From Candidatus Adiutrix sp. (GTDB lineage: Bacteria > Desulfobacterota > Desulfarculia > Adiutricales > Adiutricaceae): a stretch of 7,181 bases of DNA. Numbering within the stretch: position 1 is the first letter of the stretch; each line of letters opens with the position of its first letter. The stretch is from positions 1-7,181 of the forward strand of contig JAITVE010000282.1 in NCBI GenBank assembly GCA_031285975.1. The letters are read 5' to 3'. The notes beneath the pieces are model-generated. The model searched no databases, was not told the DNA's origin, and was given only the letters and a program-made list of their open reading frames with translations. Shown here piece after piece: positions 1 to 6,386 of the stretch. A program made the translations under genes and the position numbers.

Positions 1-1
1 C

Positions 2-73
2 GCCTCAAAACAAGAAGCTGCCGTTGACAACCCCGGCCCCGATTTCGAAGTGGTCTGGAAAAAACGGCTGTAG
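2..73 (+). CDS. possible C-terminal end of an unidentified gene (partial)
   Basis: Reading from base 2, an open frame gives 23 residues ending in DFEVVWKKRL and a TAG stop at 71-73. The gene would begin before the window. It would converge on the leftward gene, whose stop is at 87-89, leaving only 13 bases between the two stops and no room for a strong terminator. The piece is too short to assign a family. Another forward frame is also open here, but that one continues deep into the region opposite the leftward gene and behaves like a shadow. The tight convergent spacing and the charged C-terminus favour this reading, but it could be chance. Confidence 0.4.
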   Translation, partial: ASKQEAAVDNPGPDFEVVWKKRL

Positions 74-86
74 CGAATTTCGAAAA

Positions 87-2081
87 TTATTGCGGCGCGT
101 CAGCCGGGCGGAGGCTGTCGGCCACGGCCTGCCATTGGCTCAGGGCGGCTGCTGATTGCCGGGCGCGGGCTTCCGGGGTTTGGCCTTGGAGATCGGCAAT
201 GAATTTGAAGCTCAGGGGCGGGCCGCCGGAACCGTCGGCTGTCCAGCTCAGGCTGAGTTCTTCCCAGGGCTCGGTCGCCGGGCGGAGCGGCGGGTGGTGG
301 AAGGAGCGGCTCTCCAGGCGGCCCGGCCGCCCGGCCAAAACCAGCGGGCGGCTCGGGAGGCGGCGGGAGCCCTGATAATACAACAGTCCCCGGTTTAGGG
401 CCGGAAATGCGGAGATGCGTCCGGGCCCCACAGCCGGGTCGGAAAACCGCTCCACCGCTGTGGGGGCCGTCCCGCCCCAGCGAAGGCTCAGGCTGGCAAC
501 GCTGCGGCTCTCAGCCTGTTGTAAATCTTCATCCGGCGCGATGCGGTTTGGCCGCTCGCTCCAATCCTCCCGGCTGGAAAAAACGGGCGGCTCACCGGCG
601 GCTTCGCTCTGGCCGGAGATTGACGCCTCCATCAATAAGCCGGGCACCGGGCGGTCGAAGGCCCCGAAGACGGTGCGGAAATCGCCCGGCGAGGCCTGGC
701 CCTCCGCGCCGAGCCAGCGGTAGCGGCCCACGATATCCACAGCGGCGGCTATGAACTGCTCTACACTATGCTGGGCAAAGCTTTCATAATCCTGGGCCCG
801 GCTGGCGCGGGCTTCGTAATCAAAAGCCGCCGCCAGCTTGAGCCCGCCGCCGGGGTAGAGTAAATAGAGTTCCAAGTCCAGCTTTTTGAAGGCGTGCGCG
901 GCGGCTGGGCCGTTCGGCGGCACGGGGGGCGTGGAGGTGACCACGAGCCAGGCCGGGCGCAGGAAGAGACGCTGGCGGTCGCCGCCCAGCCCCGCGTCCG
1001 GGAGCGCGGCGTTGTCGCTCAAGCGTTGCCTGATATTCTGCACGTCGCTTTCCATTTCCGCTTCAGTGGCCCAGGCCCGCTCGGCCAGAATCAGGCGGTC
1101 GGTCTGCCCGGCCAGGGGCAGCCGGTAGCGCACCGGCCCCACTTCCCAGGTTGCGGGCACCCGCAGGGCCAGGTCGGCCAATCTCAATGCTTTCATGTCT
1201 TCAATAAAGGGCTGCGGGCTTGCCTCGGGGCGGTCGTCCATCCCCGGCGAAAGCGCGGCGGCCATAACCAGGGCCAGAACCGGGAAGAGGGAGACGCTTC
1301 TGGCCAGGGGGCGCACCGGGCGGCGCACCCGGCCGCTCAGCCGCACTCCGGCCTTGATGGCCAAGGAGATCAGCGCAACCAGCGCGGACAGGATGCTTAA
1401 CAGCGCCATGTGAAAATCGGCGCACAACCCGTAGGCCAGGGCGAAAATTTCCAGGGGCCAGGGCGGACGGGCGCTGAGGACGAACAGCGCGGTCAGCGCG
1501 GGCATGGCGGCGGCCAGCCCGGCGATATAGGCCAGGTTGGCCCAGCGCCCGGCCGCGACCAAGAGCCAGCCCGAAAACATGATGGAGAGGCCCGTGGACA
1601 GGCAGCCGGGGTGGAGCCACGGCCCCGGTGCGGCTTTGTGGAGCAAGGCCAAGAGGCCGCAGTTGAATATATTGATGGCCAGAACCGCACGTTTGAAATC
1701 GTTCAGGCCGGGCCGCTCTTCCGGCGGCGGCACGGCAGCGGCGGCGGCTGAGGCGGCGGTGAGGGCGGTGAGGCACCACAAAAGGGGAATGGCGAGCAGT
1801 TCCAGGGAATGCCCGCCGAGGCGGCCCGGCGGCGTCGGGGCCAGGGTGGCGGCGAGCACGAGAGCAGTGAGGGCGGCCAGTGCGGGCCGAAGATGTTCCC
1901 GCACATTCTGGGCCATAAGCAGCAACAGCGACAGCACGGCCATGTGGGCGTAGTGGTGCGCGCCCAGCCGGGCCAGCGGCGACAGCTCCAGGCCGAAGGC
2001 CAGGTTCAGCCCGCCCAGGGCGTGGGCCGCCAAGTTGACGGCGATCAGGGCCGCCGCCGGGATTGATATCCACATTTTCAT
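87..2081 (-). CDS. polytopic membrane protein with a Tli4-like periplasmic C-terminal domain
   Basis: The protein has 664 residues and I do not recognise it as a named protein. Residues 1-280 contain about nine hydrophobic segments (roughly 4-24, 44-60, 66-82, 92-116, 131-148, 160-178, 181-203, 222-246, 262-279). The basic stretch at 243-261 (KAGVRLSGRVRRPVRPLAR) should be cytoplasmic, which places residues after 280 in the periplasm. Residues 300-664 are soluble. By eye they show the run of features I associate with Tle cognate immunity protein 4 (Tli4): an opening LRVP segment, a midpoint RYRWL...PGDF...FGAF (453-475), AGRPGRLE (583-590), and an end SQWQAVADSLRP (648-659). This is inference without alignment. 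It would make the protein an unusual membrane-anchored relative of a normally periplasmic family. The start is ATG at 2081, with GGAG six bases upstream; ATG two codons later is an alternative. The gene is transcribed away from the phage genes and is probably a host gene or a cargo gene. Confidence 0.85.
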   Translation of the reverse strand: MKMWISIPAAALIAVNLAAHALGGLNLAFGLELSPLARLGAHHYAHMAVLSLLLLMAQNVREHLRPALAALTALVLAATLAPTPPGRLGGHSLELLAIPLLWCLTALTAASAAAAAVPPPEERPGLNDFKRAVLAINIFNCGLLALLHKAAPGPWLHPGCLSTGLSIMFSGWLLVAAGRWANLAYIAGLAAAMPALTALFVLSARPPWPLEIFALAYGLCADFHMALLSILSALVALISLAIKAGVRLSGRVRRPVRPLARSVSLFPVLALVMAAALSPGMDDRPEASPQPFIEDMKALRLADLALRVPATWEVGPVRYRLPLAGQTDRLILAERAWATEAEMESDVQNIRQRLSDNAALPDAGLGGDRQRLFLRPAWLVVTSTPPVPPNGPAAAHAFKKLDLELYLLYPGGGLKLAAAFDYEARASRAQDYESFAQHSVEQFIAAAVDIVGRYRWLGAEGQASPGDFRTVFGAFDRPVPGLLMEASISGQSEAAGEPPVFSSREDWSERPNRIAPDEDLQQAESRSVASLSLRWGGTAPTAVERFSDPAVGPGRISAFPALNRGLLYYQGSRRLPSRPLVLAGRPGRLESRSFHHPPLRPATEPWEELSLSWTADGSGGPPLSFKFIADLQGQTPEARARQSAAALSQWQAVADSLRPADAPQ

Positions 2082-2134
2082 GCAACGCTCCGGGCTGCGA
2101 TGGCGGTACTGGGGTGAAAAAATGAAATCGTCTT

Positions 2135-2143
2135 AGTATACCA
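2135..2143 (-). promoter_or_regulatory. extended -10 promoter for the leftward membrane protein gene
   Basis: On the minus strand the bases read TGGTATACT, a TGn extended -10 element followed by TATACT, which matches five of six bases of TATAAT. There is no good -35 hexamer 17 bases upstream, as is common for extended -10 promoters or ones that use an activator. Transcription would start near 2128, giving a leader of about 47 bases before the ATG at 2081. Confidence 0.45.
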
Positions 2144-2147
2144 CATC

Positions 2148-2166
2148 TTGTGTCATTTTTGTGTTA
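2148..2166. repeat. two direct repeats TTGTGTYA spaced 11 bp, possible regulator site
   Basis: TTGTGTCA at 2148-2155 and TTGTGTTA at 2159-2166 match at seven of eight positions and start 11 bases apart, so both lie on nearly the same face of the helix. They cover the place where a -35 element of the leftward promoter would sit. Seven-base repeats with a four-base AT-rich gap are typical of binding sites for OmpR/PhoB-type response regulators. A short inverted repeat, CACA-tct-TGTG (2142-2152), overlaps the first copy. Function is inferred from spacing only. Confidence 0.3.
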
Positions 2167-2303
2167 ATAAAACGCTCTTCAAAACCCCTTTTCGCTCTCG
2201 TCAAGCCTGTTATCTCCCTTGTTAGGCCTTAAGAGCCCCTGTGTGGCCCTTTCTAAACGTTTTGCCGCTTTCACGCCCCTGCGCGATGTCATGCTTCGGT
2301 CAT

Positions 2304-2325
2304 GAGGCGGGACACTCCGCGCCTC
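2304..2325 (+). promoter_or_regulatory. hairpin in the leader of the small terminase gene
   Basis: GAGGCG (2304-2309) pairs with CGCCTC (2320-2325), and GGA (2310-2312) pairs with TCC (2316-2318) around a three-base loop, with G2319 bulged. This gives nine base pairs. There is no run of T after it, so it is not an intrinsic terminator. Its 3' arm shares bases with a second possible hairpin that covers the ribosome-binding site. Confidence 0.4.
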
Positions 2326-2339
2326 CATAACATTTGGAG
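2323..2339 (+). promoter_or_regulatory. ribosome-binding site of the small terminase gene within a possible hairpin
   Basis: GGAG at 2336-2339 lies five bases before the ATG at 2345 and is a good Shine-Dalgarno sequence. CTCCA (2323-2327) can pair with TGGAG (2335-2339) around a seven-base loop, which would hide the site. This pairing cannot form at the same time as the complete upstream hairpin (2304-2325). The ribosome-binding site is secure; the switch is speculative. Confidence 0.5.
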
Positions 2340-2344
2340 CATTC

Positions 2345-2701
2345 ATGCCCGTCCGCAAAAAAAATGTCGCCCCCGAACCTGCCGCCGCCGAAGCGAATAC
2401 CGCTGAAAGTGTTGCCGTTGAAGCTGTTGCCGCTTCGGCCCCGGCGGGCCTGCCCACAGCCGAGGGGGTGCTGCGCGACACCCAGGCTGTGGTGCGGGAG
2501 GCCATGCACAACGGCGACCATCGGACAGCCTTGAAAGGCCTGGAGATGCTGGGCAAGCACTTTGGCCTTTTCGCGGACAAGGCCGAAGCCGATGCTGGCC
2601 CTACCGGCCAGGTGCTTATCTATCAGTTGCCGGACAACGGCAGAACGCAAAAGCCGTTGACGGATAAGCGTTCCGCGAAATCGTCAGCAGAGAAAAAATA
2701 G
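2345..2701 (+). CDS. terminase small subunit-like protein
   Basis: The protein has 118 residues. In tailed phages the small terminase subunit binds the packaging start site on the phage DNA and brings it to the large subunit. Residues 62-79 (ALKGLEMLGKHFGLFADK) and 88-100 (GQVLIYQLPDNGR) match patterns I know from the central helix and C-terminal strand of small terminase proteins. The position directly before the large subunit, with only one base between stop and next start, supports this. Residues 8-36 are rich in Ala, Pro and Glu and look disordered, and no helix-turn-helix is evident at the N-terminus where many relatives have one. An in-frame TGA at 2303-2305 prevents a long N-terminal extension. 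The C-terminal tail (103-118) is Lys/Ser-rich. The start follows a good GGAG. Confidence 0.7.
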   Translation: MPVRKKNVAPEPAAAEANTAESVAVEAVAASAPAGLPTAEGVLRDTQAVVREAMHNGDHRTALKGLEMLGKHFGLFADKAEADAGPTGQVLIYQLPDNGRTQKPLTDKRSAKSSAEKK

Positions 2702-2702
2702 C

Positions 2703-4070
2703 ATGATTGAAACGGAAATAATTCAGCCGCAGCCAGGGCCGCAGAGCGCGTTTTTGTCCAGCCCGGCCGATATCGCCCTCTACGGCGGGGCGGCGGGCGG
2801 CGGCAAAACCTGGGCTTTGCTGGCCGAGCCCTTGCGCCACGTGGCTTCGGGCGAATTCCGGGCGGTGATTTTTCGCCGCAACGCGGTGCAGGTGCGCATC
2901 CCCGGCGGGCTGTGGGACGAGGCCGCGAAAATGTATCCGGCCCTGGGCGGCGTGCCCCAGAACCAGAATCTGGAGTGGCGCTTCCCCTCCGGGGCCCGCA
3001 TAAAATTCGCCCATTTGGAGCACGACGACACGGCCTTGAACTGGCAGGGCAGCCAGGCCCCGCTCATCTGTTTTGACGAATTGACCCATTTCACGGAGAA
3101 GCAATTTTTTTATCTCCTGTCCCGCAATCGCGGCCTCTGCGGTGTGAAGCCTTACGTGCGCGCCACCTGCAACCCGGACGCCGATTCCTGGGTGGCCCGC
3201 TTCATCGCCTGGTGGATTGACCGCGATTCCGGGCGGCCCGCGCCTGGACGGAGCGGTCAACTGCGCTGGATGAGCCGCCGCGACGACCGGCTTCTGTGGG
3301 CCGACCAGCCCGAGGATTTGGAAAAACAGTTTCAGGACAGCCGTCCGAAAAGCATTACCTTCATCGCCTCGTCATTGTTCGACAACCGCATCCTCATGGA
3401 GGCCGACCCCGGCTACCTGGCCAATCTCAAGGCCCTGCCGCGTGTGGAGCGCGAACGCCTTTTGGACGGCAACTGGAAAATCCGGCCCGCCGCCGGGCTC
3501 TTCTTCCGCCAAAGCTGGTGCCGGGTGGCCGAGGCCGCCCCGGCGGGGCTCGTCACCGTGCGCTATTGGGACTTGGCCGCCACCGAAAAAACTCCGGCCA
3601 ACGACCCGGATTTCACGGTCTCCGTGAAAATGGGCCGCGACCCGGAAGGCCGCCTCTACATTTTGCACTGCGAGAGTTTTCGCCGCAGCCCTCACCAGGT
3701 CAAAGAGGCCATCCGCAACTTGGCCGAGCAGGACGGCCCCGCTGTCATTATTGGGCTCCCGCGCGATCCCGGCCAGGCCGGCAAGGCCCAGGCCCGCGAT
3801 TTGGCCGCCATGCTGGCGGGCCGCAGCGTGCGTATCCGGGCTGAAAGCGGCGACAAAGTCACCCGCTTCAACCCCTTTTCCGCGCAGTGCGAAGCGGGCA
3901 ACGTCACCTTCGTGCGCGGCCCCTGGAACGACGAACTTTTTGAGCAGCTCGAGGCCTTCCCCGAAGCCGCCCACGACGACCACGCCGACGCCTGTTCCGG
4001 CGCGTATACCCTTCTCGCGGAATCCCGCCGCTTGAGCGGCGCGGGGTCGCAATATGTCAGCGTCTTATAA
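2703..4070 (+). CDS. terL: phage terminase large subunit (packaging ATPase and nuclease)
   Basis: The 455-residue protein is the motor that pumps DNA into the procapsid through the portal and cuts it at the start and end of packaging. The N-terminal ATPase shows Walker A GGAAGGGKT (28-36), Walker B LICFDE (121-126, with D125 and the catalytic E126) and the coupling motif ATCNP (154-158). The C-terminal RNase H-like nuclease shows RYWDLAATE (287-295, D290 as first metal ligand), LPRDPGQAGKAQ (352-363, D355 as likely second) and HDDHADA (424-430) with the last acidic group. The length is usual for the Terminase_6 type, and all key residues are present, so the enzyme should be active. The start ATG is one base after the small-subunit stop and has only a weak AGAG-type ribosome-binding site, which suggests translational coupling. 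The packaging mode (cos or headful) cannot be told from this sequence. Confidence 0.96.
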   Translation: MIETEIIQPQPGPQSAFLSSPADIALYGGAAGGGKTWALLAEPLRHVASGEFRAVIFRRNAVQVRIPGGLWDEAAKMYPALGGVPQNQNLEWRFPSGARIKFAHLEHDDTALNWQGSQAPLICFDELTHFTEKQFFYLLSRNRGLCGVKPYVRATCNPDADSWVARFIAWWIDRDSGRPAPGRSGQLRWMSRRDDRLLWADQPEDLEKQFQDSRPKSITFIASSLFDNRILMEADPGYLANLKALPRVERERLLDGNWKIRPAAGLFFRQSWCRVAEAAPAGLVTVRYWDLAATEKTPANDPDFTVSVKMGRDPEGRLYILHCESFRRSPHQVKEAIRNLAEQDGPAVIIGLPRDPGQAGKAQARDLAAMLAGRSVRIRAESGDKVTRFNPFSAQCEAGNVTFVRGPWNDELFEQLEAFPEAAHDDHADACSGAYTLLAESRRLSGAGSQYVSVL

Positions 4071-4074
4071 AGGT
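4069..4074 (+). promoter_or_regulatory. portal gene ribosome-binding site overlapping the terL stop codon
   Basis: AAAGGT, made from the end of the TAA stop of terL and the next bases, lies about seven bases before ATG 4081. It decides the portal start: the earlier in-frame ATG at 4054, inside terL, has only a poor GGGG-type site. The arrangement suits termination and reinitiation by the same ribosome. Confidence 0.6.
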
Positions 4075-4080
4075 GTACTC

Positions 4081-5577
4081 ATGAATCTGTTTGTGGACAA
4101 TCTTCCCGTGACGAACACCGCCGCTTCCGGCGAGGACGGCGTCACCGCCATTCACCCCGCCTATGCCCGGCAGCGGCGGATGATTGACTTGCCGCGCACC
4201 TTGATGGGCGGGGCCTGGGCCATGCGCGAGGCGGGCGAACGCTACCTGCCCCGGCGGGCGGCCGAGGATTTTGCCGACTACCGCGCCCGGCTGAACAGCG
4301 CGGCCCTGGACAATTATTTCGCCCGCACCGTGGACTATCTGGCCGGTCAGGTTTTTCAAAAACCCGTGGATTACCTGCCCGCCGAGGGGCCGTGCCCCTA
4401 CGACCAGGAATTCTTCAAAGCCTTTAAGGAAAACGTCGATCTGGCGGGCACCAACCTGTCGTCCTTCGCCCTGGATTTTTTCCGCCACGCGGTAATCGAC
4501 GGCCTGTGCTTCCTCTTGGTGGATTACAGCCGGGTGGAAGCGCCGGAGGAAGCCGAGGGCCATGGAGATATCCGCACCCGCGCCGTGGACCGCAGCATGG
4601 GCTGGCGGCCGTATTTTGTCGCCGTCCGCGCCGGAAGCGTTCTCGACGCCTGGCTGGAAACCGTTGACGGGCAACGCCGCCTCAAGCATTTTCGCTATGA
4701 GGAAATTGTGGAGCGGGCCACGGACGGCGACGGTTTGGCGCGGGAACAGGTGCGCCGCGTCCGCGCTTTCTGGCCGGGCCGCTGGCAGGTGTGGGAGACG
4801 CCGCTCAAAGGCGGCAGCCCAAAATTGACGGCTGAGGGAAAAACTTCCCTGGACTACATTCCCGTGTTTTGGTTCCGCCCCGGAACCGCCGGGGCCGAGG
4901 CCGTCACCGCCGACCCGCCCCTGATGGATTTGGCGGAAATGAACCGCGTCCACTGGAACGCCTTCAGCGACCATCAGGGCTTAATGCGCTGGGAGCGTTC
5001 TCCGGTATGGTTTTCCGTCAACATGGTCGGCGAAGACGGCGAGACCCTGCCCTTCGGCCCCAACCGCCTGCTGGACACCCGGGCCCGCGACGGCGAACCC
5101 GTGCCCGATCTCCGCAGCGTGGGCATCGACCATCAAAGCTCCCTCAACTCGCTGAAAGACTTGGAGAGCTTGGAAAAGCGCATGGAGAACGATGGCCTAA
5201 CCGTGGCCCTCTCCCCCGCCGGGCGCGCCACGGCCACCGAAGTGAGCGCCGTGGCCAACGCCTCTGACAGTCAGCTCAAGGGCTGGTGCGTGGGCTTGCA
5301 GGACACGCTGGAAAACGCCCTGGCCGCCGCCGCCGATTATGACGGCGACTCAGACGGCCCGGCGGTTTTCGTCAACACCTCTTTCCGCCGCACTTTCGAC
5401 GTGGAGCGGGCCGCCTTTATTCAGAACGCCCGCGACCAGGGCGACCTGTCCTGGGACAGCTATTTTGCCGAAATTCAAAAAATGGGCGCGGTCAGCGACG
5501 AAGTGGACATGGAGCGGGAACGCCAGCGCCTGAAAGCCGAATACCCCTACCGGGACGACCCGGAACCGTCAATCTAA
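4081..5577 (+). CDS. phage portal protein, DUF4055 family
   Basis: The protein has 498 residues from the ATG at 4081; starting at 4054 would add nine residues and overlap terL by 17 bases. Portal proteins form a 12-subunit ring at one vertex, nucleate the head, bind the terminase and let DNA in and out. Features I recognise from the DUF4055 family are the segment YLAGQVFQKPVDYLP (86-100), the central DYIPVFWFRPG (258-268), and PPLMDLAEMNRVHWNAFSDH (279-298), which is the family's most typical stretch. Residues 355-417 contain the long helical region expected for the portal stem and crown, and 440-486 form a charged helical tail. Its place after terL and before the scaffold gene supports the role. 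The length fits the family (about 450-520). The exact start is the only real uncertainty. Confidence 0.9.
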   Translation: MNLFVDNLPVTNTAASGEDGVTAIHPAYARQRRMIDLPRTLMGGAWAMREAGERYLPRRAAEDFADYRARLNSAALDNYFARTVDYLAGQVFQKPVDYLPAEGPCPYDQEFFKAFKENVDLAGTNLSSFALDFFRHAVIDGLCFLLVDYSRVEAPEEAEGHGDIRTRAVDRSMGWRPYFVAVRAGSVLDAWLETVDGQRRLKHFRYEEIVERATDGDGLAREQVRRVRAFWPGRWQVWETPLKGGSPKLTAEGKTSLDYIPVFWFRPGTAGAEAVTADPPLMDLAEMNRVHWNAFSDHQGLMRWERSPVWFSVNMVGEDGETLPFGPNRLLDTRARDGEPVPDLRSVGIDHQSSLNSLKDLESLEKRMENDGLTVALSPAGRATATEVSAVANASDSQLKGWCVGLQDTLENALAAAADYDGDSDGPAVFVNTSFRRTFDVERAAFIQNARDQGDLSWDSYFAEIQKMGAVSDEVDMERERQRLKAEYPYRDDPEPSI

Positions 5578-5584
5578 CAATCTC

Positions 5585-5604
5585 ATCGTCTCGGTTGAGA
5601 CGGT
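5585..5604 (+). promoter_or_regulatory. hairpin between portal and scaffold genes
   Basis: CGTCTC (5587-5592) and GAGACG (5597-5602) form a perfect six-pair stem with the four-base loop GGTT. One T-G wobble and one A-T pair extend it to eight pairs. No T-run follows, so it is not a standard intrinsic terminator. It ends seven bases before the strong scaffold ribosome-binding site and may stabilise or punctuate the mRNA. Confidence 0.5.
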
Positions 5605-5610
5605 TGCATA

Positions 5611-5617
5611 AAGGAGG
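5611..5617 (+). promoter_or_regulatory. strong ribosome-binding site of the scaffold gene
   Basis: AAGGAGG lies six bases before ATG 5624. It is the best Shine-Dalgarno match in the window and fits a protein needed in hundreds of copies per head. Confidence 0.8.
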
Positions 5618-5623
5618 TTTCCC

Positions 5624-6361
5624 ATGCCCTGGAAACGTGATGAAAACAACGCGCTGGCCACTAATGAGCACGGCGATCCCGTCTGGGTGGATGAGGATGG
5701 CGAGAAAGCCGTTGACTATCAAGCCATAATCGCGGCCCTGAGCCGGGCCTGCCGCGAGGCCGCCGAGCGCAAAAACCGTTCGCGCGAACTGGAAGCCCGC
5801 TACAGCGCACTCAGCCAGATTGAAGATTTCGAGACTTGGTATGCCCAGGCCGTTGCGGCGATGGAAGTCGCGCAAGAGTTGACAGGCAAGGGCCAGAGCC
5901 TGGAAGAGCACGTGCTGGAAAAGGTAAGCGCGGCCACGGAAGAGCTGCGGCAGCAGCTGGCCGCCGCCGAAGAGGGCCGCCTCCGCGACCGCCAGGCTTT
6001 GGAACGCCGCGCTATTGAGGCCGCCTTCGCCCGCTCGCAATTCGTGCGCGACCGGCTGGTGAGCCCGGCCCTGGCCGCCGATCTTTTCGCCCAATACTTC
6101 GCCATTGACAGCGAGGGACGCCTTATCTGCCAAGGGCTTGAAGATGCAGCCGCCCCGGACGGCACGCCCCTCGGCTTCGATGAAGCCCTGGCCCGGCTGG
6201 TGGATCGCTATCCAGGCCGCGACTTTATCCTCAAAGGCGGCGCGGGGCGCGGCTCCGGCGCGTCCGCGGGCTCGGCCTTCCACAGCCGCACGTCCCGGCG
6301 GTTGGCCGACTGCCGCACGGAAGACGACAAAATCAATTATCTGAACAACGTCGGGGCCTAA
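5624..6361 (+). CDS. phage scaffold-like protein (DUF6651-type)
   Basis: The protein has 245 residues. Scaffolding proteins fill the procapsid interior, steer coat-protein assembly into the right shell and leave before or during packaging. The N-terminus (MPWKRDENNALATNEHGDPVWVDEDG, in two parts 1-13 and 14-26) matches the 'own value for the phage' opening I associate with DUF6651 proteins found just before capsid genes. Residues 33-131 are a long, charged, Ala/Glu/Arg-rich helix likely to form a coiled coil. Residues 141-204 are a small mixed region, 205-218 a Gly/Ser/Ala linker, and 219-245 a short basic then amphipathic end (RTSRR, INYLNN) that could contact the coat protein, as the C-terminus does in P22 scaffold. 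I see no protease catalytic motif. The position between portal and capsid is decisive; the family name is from memory. Confidence 0.75.
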   Translation: MPWKRDENNALATNEHGDPVWVDEDGEKAVDYQAIIAALSRACREAAERKNRSRELEARYSALSQIEDFETWYAQAVAAMEVAQELTGKGQSLEEHVLEKVSAATEELRQQLAAAEEGRLRDRQALERRAIEAAFARSQFVRDRLVSPALAADLFAQYFAIDSEGRLICQGLEDAAAPDGTPLGFDEALARLVDRYPGRDFILKGGAGRGSGASAGSAFHSRTSRRLADCRTEDDKINYLNNVGA

Positions 6362-6374
6362 CGGCTCCGTAAAG

Positions 6375-6380
6375 AAAGGG
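6375..6380 (+). promoter_or_regulatory. ribosome-binding site of the capsid gene
   Basis: AAAGGG lies six bases before ATG 6387, inside the 25-base gap after the scaffold stop. It fixes the start of the capsid protein. Confidence 0.65.
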
Positions 6381-6386
6381 TACACA

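Larger units (their letters stand above)
2082..2344. other. divergent intergenic region between the membrane protein gene and the phage head genes
   Basis: These 263 bases separate two divergent transcription units. The part near the leftward gene (about 2110-2185) is much richer in A and T than the rest of the window and holds a promoter and direct repeats. The part near the phage genes holds two overlapping hairpins. A weak rightward promoter could be read as TTAAGA (2229-2234), 17 bases, then TCTAAA (2252-2257), but it matches the consensus poorly. I see no tRNA gene, no integrase fragment and no recognisable attachment site. If the phage genome ends near here, the boundary probably lies in this region, but nothing in the window proves it. 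Confidence 0.6.

Noticed and set aside
74..90. Imperfect palindrome AATTTCGAAAATT as a two-way terminator between the convergent stops
   Set aside because: The stem would have almost no loop and is made of weak pairs, so it would not form a useful terminator hairpin.
894..1400. Rightward open frames opposite the membrane protein gene
   Set aside because: They have low-complexity composition, no ribosome-binding site and no recognisable domain; they are shadows of the leftward gene.
1201..2085. A 294-codon leftward frame overlapping the start of the membrane protein gene
   Set aside because: It is an Arg/Pro/Gly-rich out-of-frame shadow; the overlapping frame has coherent membrane segments and a better start.
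2229..2257. Possible rightward promoter TTAAGA-17-TCTAAA
   Set aside because: It matches four of six bases in each element, which is common by chance. Late phage genes may be read from a promoter far upstream or be phage-activated.
2286..2330. Fourteen-codon frame ending just before the small terminase ribosome-binding site, as a possible leader peptide
   Set aside because: It has no Shine-Dalgarno sequence, and a frame this short is expected by chance.
2179..2580. Leftward 133-codon frame across the intergenic region and small terminase gene
   Set aside because: Most of it is antisense to the small terminase gene, and it shows no motif and no supporting start signal.
3749..3792. Apparent loss of the second catalytic acid in the terminase nuclease
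   Set aside because: The motif LPRDPGQAGKAQ still has D355 in a suitable place, and this form of the motif is familiar in this terminase type.
4057..4974. Long antisense open frames opposite the phage genes (also 2616-3260, 3372-4052, 5492-6436 and 6333-6920)
   Set aside because: They mirror well-supported genes, as is usual in GC-rich DNA with few stops. Their proteins are rich in Gly, Ala, Arg and His with no recognisable motif.
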